Part shown: piece after piece, positions 52,295 to 62,428 of the stretch
Layout of the letters: the number at the start of each line of letters is the position of its first letter
How positions within the stretch are numbered: the stretch's first letter is position 1
Assembly (NCBI GenBank): GCA_907165275.2
Contig: CAJRBF020000007.1
Location: 124,001-188,000, forward strand
Origin: Zygaena filipendulae
Taxonomy: Eukaryota > Arthropoda > Insecta > Lepidoptera > Zygaenidae
Direction of reading: 5' to 3'
Length of the DNA: 64,000 bases
Translations under genes and position numbers: made by a program
The notes under the pieces: model-generated
Databases searched by the model: none
What the model was told of the DNA's origin: nothing
The model's input: the letters and a program-made list of their open reading frames with translations, nothing else

Positions 52295-53152
52295 TTAGTT
52301 TTCCGACGTCTTGTTACGTTGTGCGCACGGTGACTCGCAGCGTATTGCCTTCTTGCCAAACTTGTGATGGTATCTGCATAACCACGTAGGATCGCCAGGC
52401 TTCACACGGGATGATGATGAGCGTGAGTGAGAGCGGTAGCGTCCGCGAAATGGTTGACGAGATGTTTGACGCGTGGTATGCCGTGCTCGCAATTCCGCCA
52501 CTTGTAATGTGAGTTTTTCCAATCTTGATAGGATCTCTGAGTGCGGTGGCTCGCAGGTGCTGTTAGATGATGCTGCTGAAGAGGTTGCGTTTGATACTGC
52601 TGCCACGGTGTTGACGGGCGTGCTCCCGACGTACTCCATCATCCTGTCTGCCATTGCTGCTAACGTGTCGAGTGAAGATTCTTTGTTGATAGAGAGTACG
52701 CAGCGACAGTGGGCTGGCACGTGATTGAGCCACTCGATCTTCAAGCCTTCTTCAGTGATGAGGCCGTTATTGAGTTCTCTCATTTTTCGTAGCAGCACGC
52801 TGGGTTTCTGGTCGCCGATGTCTAAACCGCTGATGAGCTTCTGAAAGTTCTCGACTTCTGATTTTTCGTACACGGTGAGTAGTCGATTTTTCACGGCTTC
52901 ATATTTCCCTTTCTCAGGTGGGCTGTATAGTAGGTCGGTGATGTGCTGTAGATCGGCCGGTTCTAGCTTCGACAGGACGTATCTGTATTTTTGGTCATCT
53001 GATGTCTTCAAGGGATCGATGACTGCCTCAAACTGGACGAACCAGGCTCTGGGAACGGTGCGCCAAAATGGAAGTAGTTTTGACTGCACGGAGATCGCAG
53101 CCAGGTCAGCGATTTTGGTTGTCTCGACGATTTTTTGTTCTTGCTCGGCCAT
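52295..53152 (-). CDS. Gypsy gag (285 codons)
   Basis: Begins MAEQEQKIVETTKIADLAAI at the ATG at 53152. The capsid part (about 25-190) has LLPFWRTVPRAWFVQFEAVI, KYRYVLSKLEPADLQHITDLL and PAHCRCVLSINKESSLDTLA. A Ser/Arg-rich stretch follows at about 235-255. It ends in a CHCC-type zinc motif, CRYHHKFGKKAIRCESPC, instead of CCHC. That motif and the short gag are typical of the CsRn1 clade and support the pol classification. It forms the particle and binds RNA. The stop at 52295 lies upstream of the protease, which is in the -1 frame. Confidence 0.92.
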   Translation of the reverse strand: MAEQEQKIVETTKIADLAAISVQSKLLPFWRTVPRAWFVQFEAVIDPLKTSDDQKYRYVLSKLEPADLQHITDLLYSPPEKGKYEAVKNRLLTVYEKSEVENFQKLISGLDIGDQKPSVLLRKMRELNNGLITEEGLKIEWLNHVPAHCRCVLSINKESSLDTLAAMADRMMEYVGSTPVNTVAAVSNATSSAASSNSTCEPPHSEILSRLEKLTLQVAELRARHTTRQTSRQPFRGRYRSHSRSSSSRVKPGDPTWLCRYHHKFGKKAIRCESPCAQRNKTSEN

Positions 53153-53194
53153 AGCTTCAGCCTTTTGTTGATTCCTTTTTTCTTCTTCTTTGTT

Positions 53195-53210
53195 GTCGGA
53201 GGGTCACCAC
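53195..53210 (-). other. Primer-binding site of Gypsy copy 1
   Basis: On the minus strand GTGGTGACCCTCCGAC directly follows the LTR end CCGCCACA. The same site recurs at 59473-59488 for copy 2. The tRNA-Trp match is from family knowledge. Confidence 0.75.
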
Positions 53211-54137
53211 TGTGGCGGAGGTATTACGAGCAGGTAGGTATTAAACTCACATTTGCTGTAGAAATGGAATTTTGGAAGTGGTTTATTGTTAAAAACTTAG
53301 CGCTATATATACAGAAAACCTTAAAACTAACAACCAATCAAAAACACAACATTAAATATTTACAACCAAACAACCAATGAGAAATCGTACATTAAATGGC
53401 GGACAGATTCGAGCGAGATGCTAGTTCCTAGAATTTCATAGTCTCCTCTCGTCGCACACTCGCACCGCGCATGCGCGGGGTGCGCGGCGCGGAGGACGCG
53501 GGCGGCGCGCGCGCAGGAGCTCAGTCCGCCGCGTCTCAAGCGCCAGTCGCCATCGATCGTTGAGAGCGCAAGGCCGCGCGTCTCGCGCCGGCCCGCGAAT
53601 CGTGGATGTTGGTGTGGTGCCATACAGGAGTCTCCGACCGAGTAGTTCCATGGTGCTTGATGGTGTACAACAGCGTCGCAAGATCCAGGCGATTAAAAAC
53701 GGCTCTTTTCAGGGCCACTCTTTCCATTTTGATGTACTGCCTGATCTTGCTTGCGTAGTTACTTCAGTGAGTGTGACCCAGGAACGTGACGTCGCTTGAC
53801 TGTTCCTTCGAATCTCCAGCGAGGTCGTCTTTTTCAAGATTGCTCCTCGCACTTTCCTCTGTCTGGAATTCGTTGGAATTGAGTCAGCTAGGCAATAAAG
53901 AATAACATAACAAGTTGTCCGTGTCCTGTTTCTTTCTTGTGATTTGATAATAAGGTGATTCCACTGTGTATGTTATTTCTCTCTTGCTCCTTCAACCTTC
54001 CTGATCCTTAATCCAATTCCCCGGTAAAGGTATGTTACGTACACGGTTTGGTAATGGTAGGTACATGGAGGTAAACCGCTGTGAAGTATGTAAGTATTTT
54101 CGTAAGTATTTCTGTGCTCATGTGCAAGGTGTGCACA
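53211..54137 (-). repeat. Gypsy LTR 2, shared by copies 1 and 2
   Basis: 927 bp. It acts as the 5' LTR of copy 1, and its other edge is followed by the polypurine tract and pol end of copy 2 (54138-54181). Confidence 0.92.
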
Positions 54138-54181
54138 GTATCCCCCTTCAAGCAAAGCGTACGGTTTTCTTCACGACTCGT

Positions 54182-55243
54182 GGGTTCCGGGCGGAACACT
54201 CCACCACTCTCCAGTTGTCGAGGGTGATTCAGCACATGACGGTGGCCCTCAATGAGAGGGCGACCACCGTCGCTGTCCTCCTCGACATGGAGAAGGCGTT
54301 CGATAGGGTCTGGCATGAGGGTCTTCTGCTGAAGCTATCGTCGTCCGCGCTTCCCCGGCGTATAGTCCGGGTGGTGGCGTCCTTTCTATCCGACCGTCGC
54401 TTCTGTGTGGCGGTAGAGGACGTCACCTCAACCGAGCGTCTGATCGGGGCCGGCGTGCCACAGGGCAGCTGCCTCTCCCCGGCCTGTTACTCCCGATACA
54501 CCGACGACATCCCAGTGGGGGATGGGGTCGAGTTGGCTCTGTACGCCGATGACGCGGCGTACTACACCACAAATAAAAACCCGAAGTACGCCGCGCTCCG
54601 GCTGCAGCGTACGCTCGACCTCCTCCCCGACTGGCTCTCCAAGTGGAGACTGTCGGTCAATGTCGGGAAGACACAGGCCATATGCGTCTGCATTAAATTA
54701 CGCCCACCGCCACCTCTTCGCCTCTACGGGCAGGACATAGCGTGGTCCTCTCAGGTGAAGTACCTGGGGGTCACGCTGGATCGTCGGCTCACGATGCAAA
54801 CGCACGTGAGAAACGTCATCGCGAGCGCTCGCGTCGCGCGGTATCAGCTGCGCAGCGTGCTCGGCTCTCGGCTCCCTCTGAGGGTAAAAGTCGGGGTCTA
54901 CAAGACCTACATTAGGCCCCGACTCACCTACGCCGCTCCGGCATGGTACGCACTGCCATGTGCGTCCGTGCGCGCGAGCTTGGACTCACAACAAGCCATG
55001 GCACTGCGTGCCGCTGCCGGAGCTCCGCGCTGTGTGCGGAACGCGGTCATCCAGAGGGACCTGGGAGTCGAGCCGCTGGACGAGTTCGTCCAGCGGCTTG
55101 CCTCTCGGATGTTCGAGCGGGCGGACGCGTCGGACCACGAGCACATCCGTGGTCTGGCCCCCCTCCACGCCCGTCCACCCGAGGGGAAGCGATACCCGCG
55201 CGAGCTTATCGCTCGCGATGACGAGCCAACGCTGCCCATCTAG
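54182..55243 (+). pseudogene. Jockey-like ORF2, truncated RT
   Basis: Starts at GFRAEHSTTLQLSRVIQHM, an early RT block, and continues with LLDMEKAFDRVWHEGLL, AGVPQGSCLSPACYSRYTDDI, LALYADDAAYYTTNK (YADD), WRLSVNVGKTQAICV and VKYLGVTLDRRL to a normal stop (DEPTLPI). Endonuclease and the first RT block are missing through 5' truncation. No RNase H. The frame is open upstream through LTR 2 antisense sequence, giving a chance LTR-RT fusion. It differs from the 60629 copy at several residues, so they are independent insertions. Confidence 0.88.
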
Positions 55244-55445
55244 CTTGGCTGACGGAGCCTAGACGCCGCCCTGACGGGCGGCGCCGGCTCCGCCCCGACG
55301 ATCCACGCGGTCTACGGACCGCCCCCCAGTTCCTGTCCGTAGTGGCGGATAGCGTGGGATCGCCCACTGCAGGGGGCTCTGCCCCGACGCAGACACCTCT
55401 GCTGCCTCCCCTTCGGGGAGGCAGCAAGAGAAGGCTCTTGTTGGT
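55244..55445 (+). other. Jockey-like 3' UTR with terminal hairpins
   Basis: GC-rich, with inverted repeats CGCCGCCCTGACGGGCGGCG (about 55263) and the UUCG-capped hairpin near the end. The same UTR lies in reverse at about 60629-60818. Confidence 0.7.
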
Positions 55446-58400
55446 TTCACGACTCGTCCGCTCCGGGTGATGTAAGGTGACGTAGGTAAGACAGCTGGAG
55501 TCGAATTCCTTGTTTCACGTGTTTCGACTGGATCACGGTTCGGTGAACTCGATCTCTTGCGTTCCGACGTGACGTCAGTGTCGCTCGTGCTTACGTCTTC
55601 TTCGTTAAGTAGGTAGGCAGGCTTGAGTCTATCCAGTGATATCACGGTTGTGCGTAGTGGTAACTGTATCTTGAAATACTTCTCGTGACGTTGTAGAACT
55701 TGATAGGGTCCGTCATATGGCGGAGTCAATGGCGGTCTGACCGCGTCGTTTCGAACGAAAACGTGTGTACACGTAGCTAGGTTCTTGTGTACGAACGTAG
55801 GTCGTGACGTTGTGGCACGATTTGTGGGTATTAACGTTGCCATTGTTCGGCTTAGCCGTTGCACGTATTCTGCATCTTCGATTTTCGACTGTGTAGGTAC
55901 GAAAAAATCGGACGGTATTCGTAGTGTTGCGCCGTAGGTCATCAGTGCAGGGCTGAGATTATCTTTTCGTAGTGCGGTGCGTAAACCAAATAGTACGGTG
56001 GGCAACTCGTCTACCCATGTTGTGGTTGCACCGCGCGCCATGAGAGCTGCCTTCATTGTACGATGAAGTCGTTCTACTTTTCCGTTTGACTGGGCGTGAT
56101 AACTTGTAGTGCGGATTCTAGATATACCACATCTCTTCAGTAGTGTGTTGAATAGTGCTGACTCAAAATTTTGTGCTCTGTCTGTCGTAATTCTGAGCGG
56201 GACGCCAAATCGCACTATCCAGTTCTCGTAGAGGGCTTTTGCGACGCTTTCTGCGGTGATGTCTTGAACTGGAACAGCTTCCGGCCATCTGGTGCGTCTG
56301 TCTATTATGGTGACGCAAAACTTGAAATCGTGCGATAATCGTAGCGGTCCCACGACGTCTATGTGTATGTGTTCGAAACGCTGAGAAGGTGGAAACTCTA
56401 CCAGAGGAGTGACGACGTGACGATGTACCTTGCTGCGCTGACAGTCGATACATGCTTTGGCCCATGTTGCTACATCTTTGTTCATAGCTGGCCAGAAAAA
56501 TTTCGATGCTATCTGCTTCCGTGTGGTTCTTGCCCCGGGGTGACATAGCCCGTGTTGCGCTTTGAATGCGGCATAGCGGTATGTTTTAGGTAAATACGGA
56601 CGGGGTGACGTAGTCGATAGCTCGCATGTGATTGGTCGGTCGAGTCCGGGAAGAGTTACTTCGGCGAATTTCAAGTTGGGTTGTTTCTTTAGATTTCTCA
56701 AGTATTCGTCGTTGCTTTGGTCTATTGCAAGTTGGTTGTAGTCTATGACATTTGGGTTCTGGATGTCTTCGATTCGTGATAATGCGTCGGCGATTGGATT
56801 TTCTTCACCTTTGATGTACTTGATACTTGAACAAAATTGAGATATGAAATGTAGCTGCCGTTCTCGTCTCGGTGTGTCGCTACTACTGGCGGGTCTGCTG
56901 AGTGCGAAAGAGAGAGGCTTGTGATCGGTGAGTATAGTTACTTCGCAGCCTTCGATTAGTCTTCTGAAGTGTTTTACAGCCATGTACATAGCTAATAATT
57001 CGCGATCGTACACGCTGTAGCGGCGTTGCGTAGGGCTCATTGACTTCGAGAAGAATGCTAATGGTTTCCAGTTGTTCTCAACCTTTTGTTGTAGTACTGC
57101 GCCTAAACTGTGATCCGAGGCGTCTGTCATTATAGCGAGTTCGCAACCGTGAACGGGGTAGCTTAACGTTGTTGCTTCGGTAATGCTTTGGCGGCATTTT
57201 TCAAAAGCTTCGTTCGCTTCCGGTGTCCATTCTATGGGCGTTTTGTCATTCTTTTTCTTGTTGTGAAGAAACTTGTTGAGTTCGTGTTGATGATCGGCTT
57301 GATGAGGTAGGCAATCTCGGTAAAAATTAAGCATGCCTAGGAAGCGTCGTAGTTCGACGATTGTCTTCGGTTTCGGATACGAGGAAATTGCTTCGATGCG
57401 ATCTATCGTAGGTTTGATACCGCTGGCGGAGACTTCGTAGCCTAGGAAGTTTATAGTTTCAACTCCAAACTGGCATTTGTCGACGTTGAGTGTGACGCCG
57501 TGTTTGTCGAGACGTTCTAAGACTTGATGGAGAAGCTTCTTATGGTTGTTTTCATCTTCAGAAAATAGGAGAATGTCGTCGACGAAACAGAAACAGTCTT
57601 CTATACCTCGGAGAACTTGATGCATAAATCTTTGAAAGGTTTGACTTGCGTTGCGTAGACCGAACGTCATGCATGTAAATTCGTATAGCCCGAACGGAGT
57701 GATTATGGCTGTTTTCTGTGCATCTTCTTTACTCGCCATGGGAATCCAGTAGTAAGCCATCTTGAGATCAAGTTTCGAAAATATTTTTTTGTTGTTGAGT
57801 GGGTACGTGAAATCTTGAATGCGTGGTATCGGATAGCGATCGGGTTGCGTCACTGCGTTTAATCTTCGGTAGTCGCCGCATACACGAAGTCCGCCGTCTT
57901 TTTTCGTGACGACGTGTAGAGGGCTGGCCCATGGACTGCTTGAAGGTCTGCAAATGCCAATCTCCATCATCCGATCAAATTCGGCTTTTGCGGCGTTGTA
58001 TTTGTCGGGCGGTAGAGGGCGGGCGCGTGCCGAAAGCGGAGGACCCGTCGTTTCGATGTGATGTGCGACGTCATGTTTGGCTGGCTGCTTAAGAGACATG
58101 GGTCGGAGAACGCCAGGAAAATGCTTCAAGATATCGTGATATTGTTGGTCGGAGCTCACGATGCGAATGGACTCGGCGGTTGTTGATACTTCAGTGGCGT
58201 CGACGGTAAGCTTGGTTTCGTCGTCGATTAATTTTTTTCTGTGAAGATCCACAAGGAGCTTGTAGTGACGTAAGAAGTCTGCACCCAATATGGAAGTCTT
58301 CACGTCTGCGACAATAAATGTCCAGGTGAAACTGCGCCGTAGTCCCAGGTTGAGCTTGATTGTTTTCTCGCCGTAGGTATTTATCGGTGTGTTGTTTGCC

Positions 58401-58483
58401 GCGTAAAGTTTGTAGGTATGTGCAGCCTTTTTCTTAGTTTTCGATGTTGCAGCCCAAACAGATATATCTGCGCCAGTGTCCAC
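55446..58483 (-). pseudogene. Gypsy pol, copy 2, C-terminus replaced by the insertion
   Basis: Same domains as copy 1, with only four substitutions noticed: D/Y in SNDE(D/Y)LRN, K/E in ITC(K/E)LST, A/V in TPL(A/V)EFPP and E/K in ALR(E/K)DNL. Protease, RT, RNase H and integrase are all intact up to RSGRVVK. There the Jockey-like insert replaces the last few residues with about 60 codons of antisense sequence, ending at 55259. Enzyme domains are unaffected, so activity could persist; whether the new tail matters is unknown. Confidence 0.9.
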
Positions 58484-58572
58484 GAGGAAACGTTCGTGTG
58501 AGTCGCGATCATGAACACAAAGGCGGTTGCTGATCTTGGGGACACCGACGTCCGCCGCGGTCGGTGTCGACG

Positions 58573-59430
58573 TTAGTTTTCCGACGTCTTGTTACGTTGT
58601 GCGCACGGTGACTCGCAGCGTATTGCCTTCTTGCCAAACTTGTGATGGTATCTGCATAACCACGTAGGATCGCCAGGCTTCACACGGGATGATGATGAGC
58701 GTGAGTGAGAGCGGTAGCGTCCGCGAAATGGTTGACGAGATGTTTGACGCGTGGTATGCCGTGCTCGCAATTCCGCCACTTGTAATGTGAGTTTTTCCAA
58801 TCTTGATAGGATCTCTGAGTGCGGTGGCTCGCAGGTGCTGTTAGATGATGCTGCTGAAGAGAATGCGTTTGATACTGCTGCCACGGTGTTGACGGGCGTG
58901 CTCCCGACGTACTCCATCATCCTGTCTGCCATTGCTGCTAACGTGTCGAGTGAAGATTCTTTGTTGATAGAGAGTACGCAGCGACAGTGGGCTGGCACGT
59001 GATTGAGCCACTCGATCTTCAAGCCTTCTTCAGTGATGAGGCCGTTATTGAGTTCTCTCATTTTTCGTAGCAGCACGCTGGGTTTCTGGTCGCCGATGTC
59101 TAAACCGCTGATGAGCTTCTGAAAGTTCTCGACTTCTGATTTTTCGTACACGGTGAGTAGTCGATTTTTCACGGCTTCATATTTCCCTTTCTCAGGTGGG
59201 CTGTATAGTAGGTCGGTGATGTGCTGTAGATCGGCCGGTTCTAGCTTCGACAGGACGTATCTGTATTTTTGGTCATCTGATGTCTTCAAGGGATCGATGA
59301 CTGCCTCAAACTGGACGAACCAGGCTCTGGGAACGGTGCGCCAAAATGGAAGTAGTTTTGACTGCACGGAGATCGCAGCCAGGTCAGCGATTTTGGTTGT
59401 CTCGACGATTTTTTGTTCTTGCTCGGCCAT
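58573..59430 (-). CDS. Gypsy gag, copy 2 (285 codons)
   Basis: Same as the gag of copy 1 except for one noticed change (SNATSS to SNAFSS, caused by two adjacent bases). The capsid region and CHCC motif CRYHHKFGKKAIRCESPC are intact. Pol again lies in the -1 frame. Confidence 0.92.
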   Translation of the reverse strand: MAEQEQKIVETTKIADLAAISVQSKLLPFWRTVPRAWFVQFEAVIDPLKTSDDQKYRYVLSKLEPADLQHITDLLYSPPEKGKYEAVKNRLLTVYEKSEVENFQKLISGLDIGDQKPSVLLRKMRELNNGLITEEGLKIEWLNHVPAHCRCVLSINKESSLDTLAAMADRMMEYVGSTPVNTVAAVSNAFSSAASSNSTCEPPHSEILSRLEKLTLQVAELRARHTTRQTSRQPFRGRYRSHSRSSSSRVKPGDPTWLCRYHHKFGKKAIRCESPCAQRNKTSEN

Positions 59431-59488
59431 AGCTTCAGCCTTTTGTTGATTCCTTTTTTCTTCTTCTTTGTTGTCGGAGGGTCACCAC

Positions 59489-60410
59489 TGTGGCGGAGGT
59501 ATTACGAGCAGGTAGGTATTAAACTCACATTTGCTGTAGAAATGGAATTTTGGAAGTGGTTTATTGTTAAAAACTTAGCGCTATATATACAGAAAACCTT
59601 AAAACTAACAACCAATCAAAAACACAACATTAAATATTTACAACCAAACAACCAATGAGAAATCGTACATTAAATGGCGGACAGATTCGAGCGAGATGCT
59701 AGTTCCTAGAATTTCATAGTCTCCTCTCGTCGCACACTCGCACCGCGCATGCGCGGGGTGCGCGGCGCGGAGGACGCGGGCGGCGCGCGCGCAGGAGCTC
59801 AGTCCGCCGCGTCTCAGGCGCCAGTCGCCATCGATCGTTGAGAGCGCAAGGCCGCGCGTCTCGCGCCGGCCCGCGAATCGTGGATGTTGGTGTGGTGCCA
59901 TACAGGAGTCTCCGACCGAGTAGTTCCATGGTGCTTGATGGTGTACAACAGCGTCGCAAGATCCAGGCGATTAAAAACGGCTCTTTTCAGGGCCACTCTT
60001 TCCATTTTGATGTACTGCCTGATCTTGCTTGCGTAGTTACTTCAGTGAGTGTGACCCAGGAACGTGACGTCGCTTGACTGTTCCTTCGAATCTCCAGCGA
60101 GGTCGTCTTTTTCAAGATTGCTCCTCGCACTTTCCTCTGTCTGGAATTCGTTGGAATTGAGTCAGCTAGGCAATAAAGAATAACATAACAAGTTGTCCGT
60201 GTCCTGTTTCTTTCTTGTGATTCGATAATAAGGTGATTCCACTGTGTATGTTATTTCTCTCTTGCTCCTTCAACCTTCCTGATCCTTAATCCAATTCCCC
60301 GGTAAAGGTATGTTACGTACACGGTTTGGTAATGGTAGGTACATGGAGGTAAACCGCTGTGAAGTATGTAAGTATTTTCGTAAGTATTTCTGTGCTCATG
60401 TGCAAGGTGT
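59489..60410 (-). repeat. Gypsy LTR 3 (5' LTR of copy 2), missing 5 bp at its right edge
   Basis: Matches LTR 2 from TGTGGCGG to AAGGTGT, then switches to ttaatatttc. It shares variants with the solo LTR at 62429 (for example gattcgataat and caggcgcc). Confidence 0.9.
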
Positions 60411-60482
60411 TTAATATTTCTTTTTAACGGTGCTACCGTTCGAAAAAGTTTTTTCTTTGTTTAACTGTATTTTAATTTCAGG
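60411..60482 (+). other. Leader or intron end upstream of the outer DIRS gag
   Basis: Pyrimidine-rich, ending TTTTAATTTCAG|G directly before ATG 60483, a good splice acceptor. With 48157-48208 (which has a donor-like GCAG|GTAGTT) it would form one intron into which the Gypsy pair inserted (inference). Confidence 0.4.
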
Positions 60483-60628
60483 ATGGTCGATATATCAGAA
60501 ATATCAGGTGTTTCTCCCCCTGAAACGGTGCTTGAACCGGCGCAGTTGTTGGTGCCTTTGCCGCAAACAGCTTCTAAGAGGCCTGCTGCTTCGAGATCCG
60601 AGGAGCCTCCACAGAAGCAGCTCGAAGC
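60483..60628 (+). pseudogene. Outer DIRS gag, N-terminal part
   Basis: ATG 60483 starts MVDISEISGVSPPETVLEPA and runs to SEEPPQKQLEA, where a Jockey-like element interrupts it. The protein continues at 63359 as EQVSDIKNFLGNM, so KQLEA-EQVSD is the natural join. Such Pro/Ser-rich N-termini precede the conserved part of DIRS gag proteins. The longer open frame to 61076 is a chimera with antisense Jockey DNA. Confidence 0.65.
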
Positions 60629-62424
60629 CTTCTCTTGCTGCCTCCCCGAAGGGGAGGCAGCAGAGGTATCTGCGTCGGGGCAGAGCCCCCTGCAGTGGGC
60701 GATCCCACGCTGTCCGCCACTACGGACAGGAACTGGGGGGCGGTCTAAAGACCGCGTGGATCGTCGGGGCGGGGCCGACGCCGCCCGTCAGGGCGGCGTC
60801 CAGGCCCCGTCAGCCAAGCTAGGTGGGCAGCGTTGGCTCGTCATCGCGAGCGATAAGCTCGCGCGGATATCGCTTCCCCTCGGGTGGACGGGCGTGGAGG
60901 GGGGCCAGACCACGGATGTGCTCGTGGTCCGACGCGTCCGCCCGCTCGAACATCCGAGAGGTGAGCCGTTGGACGAACTCGTCCAGCGGCTCGACTCTCA
61001 GGTCCCTCTGGATAACGGAGTTCCGCACGTAGCGCGGAGCTCCGGCAGCGGCACGCAGTGCCATGGCTTGTTGTGAGTCCAAGCTCGCGCGCAGGGACGC
61101 ACATGGCAGTGCGTACCATGCCGGAGCGGCGTAGGTGAGTCGGGGCCTAATGTAGGTCTTGTAGACCCCGACTTTTACCCTCAGAGGGAGCCGAGAGCCG
61201 AGCACGCTGCGCAGCTGATACCGCGCGACGCGAGCGCTCGCGATGACGTTTCTCACGTGAGGCCTCAACGTGAGCCGACGATCCAGCGTGACCCCCAGGT
61301 ACTTCACCTGAGAGGACCACGCTATGTCCTGTCCGTAGAGGCGAAGAGGTGGCGGTGGGCGTAATTTAGTGCCGACGCATATGGCCTGTGTCTTCCCGAC
61401 ATTGACCGACAGTCTCCACTTGGAGAGCCAGTCAGGGAGGAGGTCGAGCGTACGCTGCAGCCGGAGCGCGGCGTACCTCTGGTTTTTATTTGTGGTGTAG
61501 TACGCCGCGTCATCGGCGTACAGAGCCAACTCGACCCCATCCCCCACTGGGATGTCGTCGGTGTATCGGGAGTAACAGGCCGGGGAGAGGCAACTGCCCT
61601 GCGGCACGCCGGCCCCGATCAGACGCTCGGTTGAGGTGACGTCCTCGACCGCCACACAGAAGCGACGGTCGGATAAAAAGGACGCCACCACCCGGACTAT
61701 ACGCCGGGGAAGCGCGGACGACGATAGCTTCAGCAGAAGACCCTCATGCCAGACCCTATCGAACGCCTTCTCCATGTCGAGGAGGACAGCGACGGTGGTC
61801 GCCCTCTCATTGAGGGCCACCGTCATGTGCTGAATCACCCTCGACAACTGGAGAGTGGTGGAGTGTTCCGCCCGGAACCCAAACTGCTCCCTCCTGGGAG
61901 CGATGTGCGGAGACATACGTCGCAGCAGTAGCAGCTCGAACAGCTTCGAGAGCGTAGGCAGCAGCGTAATGGGCCGATAGCTGCCGGGGAGAGCGACATT
62001 CTTCCCCGGTTTGGGCAGCATGATGACCCTGCCGGTTTTCCACACGGTGGGATAGTGCCCCGTGCGCAGGATACCGTTATACAGGCGCGTCACCGCCGCT
62101 ATGGAGCGAAACGGCAGGTGACGCAGCGCTGCATTAGTGATACCGTCTGCGCCCGGGGCCTTACGCGGCTTCAGTTTTCGGGTCATCCGCTGCACCTCGC
62201 CGGGGGAGAACACGATTGGGTCCTCCTCCGGCGCTATCGGCGCTGCGAAATACTCCCGAAGCTGGGCTTCCACTGCTGCGACGTGCTCCACATCGTCGGT
62301 GGGATTCGGGCGGAACTGGCGTTCGAGATGGTCGGCGAGGATCTTCGCGCGGTCTTCTGCGCGGTACCTCAGCGTACCGTCGTCCACAGAAGCAGCGTCG
62401 GTATAGTGATGCTTTACAGCTTCT
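60629..62424 (-). mobile_element. Jockey-like non-LTR element, longer copy
   Basis: Same family as 54182-55445 in the opposite orientation. On the minus strand it begins near AGAAGCTGTAAAGCATC, runs through RT and ends in the UUCG-type hairpin and AAGAGAAGG at 60629. It is 5'-truncated before the RT (no endonuclease). Only a 3-bp target overlap (AGC) is evident. A solo LTR sits 4 bp from its 5' end. Confidence 0.85.
60819..62424 (-). pseudogene. Jockey-like ORF2, endonuclease missing
   Basis: Reads LEAVKHHYTDAASVDDG and then the pre-RT region (ADHLERQFRPNP, VQRMTRKLKPRKAPGADGIT). The RT follows: GSYRPITLLPTLSKLFELLL, REQFGFRAEHSTTLQL, LLDMEKAFDRVW, GVPQGSCLSPACYSRYTDD, LALYADDAAYYTT (YADD) and VKYLGVTLDRRL, ending DEPTLPT at 60819. 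RT looks intact over about 535 codons. The apparent Met at 62501 lies inside the neighbouring solo LTR and is not the element's own start. No RNase H. Confidence 0.88.
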
Positions 62425-62428
62425 AGCT

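Larger units (their letters stand above)
48209..54137 (-). mobile_element. Kabuki/CsRn1-like Ty3/Gypsy retrotransposon, copy 1
   Basis: 927-bp LTRs at 48209-49135 and 53211-54137 flank gag (53152-52295) and pol (52205-49146) on the minus strand. The primer site next to the 5' LTR reads TGGTGACCCTCCGAC, close to the tRNA-Trp type reported for the CsRn1 clade. The polypurine tract CTTGAAGGGGGATAC precedes the 3' LTR. All frames are open, so the copy looks autonomous and young. The LTR at 53211 is shared with copy 2. Confidence 0.92.
54182..55445 (+). mobile_element. 5'-truncated Jockey-like non-LTR element inserted in Gypsy copy 2 pol
   Basis: A 12-bp TSD, TTCACGACTCGT, lies at 54170-54181 and 55446-55457. 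The insert starts in the middle of the RT gene and ends, without poly(A), in two hairpins. The first is GCTGCCTCCCC/GGGGAGGCAGC closed by a cUUCGg-type loop (about 55408-55432). The second is CAAGAG-AAGG-CTCTTG. A longer copy of the same family lies at about 60629-62424 on the other strand. Confidence 0.88.
53211..60410 (-). mobile_element. Kabuki/CsRn1-like Gypsy copy 2, in tandem with copy 1
   Basis: The same element again in the same orientation, using LTR 2 as its 3' LTR and LTR 3 (59489-60410) as its 5' LTR. It carries a Jockey-like insertion at 54182-55445. I noticed only a handful of base differences from copy 1 in about 4 kb of coding DNA. LTR 3 lacks the last 5 bp (gcaca) where it meets 60411. 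No TSD is evident across the pair. Confidence 0.9.

Noticed and set aside
54032..54181. N-terminal extension of the Jockey-like RT ORF into LTR 2
   Set aside because: It is antisense LTR sequence that happens to be open up to the insertion point; the element starts at 54182.
60630..61076. Continuation of the DIRS gag ORF beyond 60628
   Set aside because: It is antisense Jockey-like DNA; the gag resumes at 63359.
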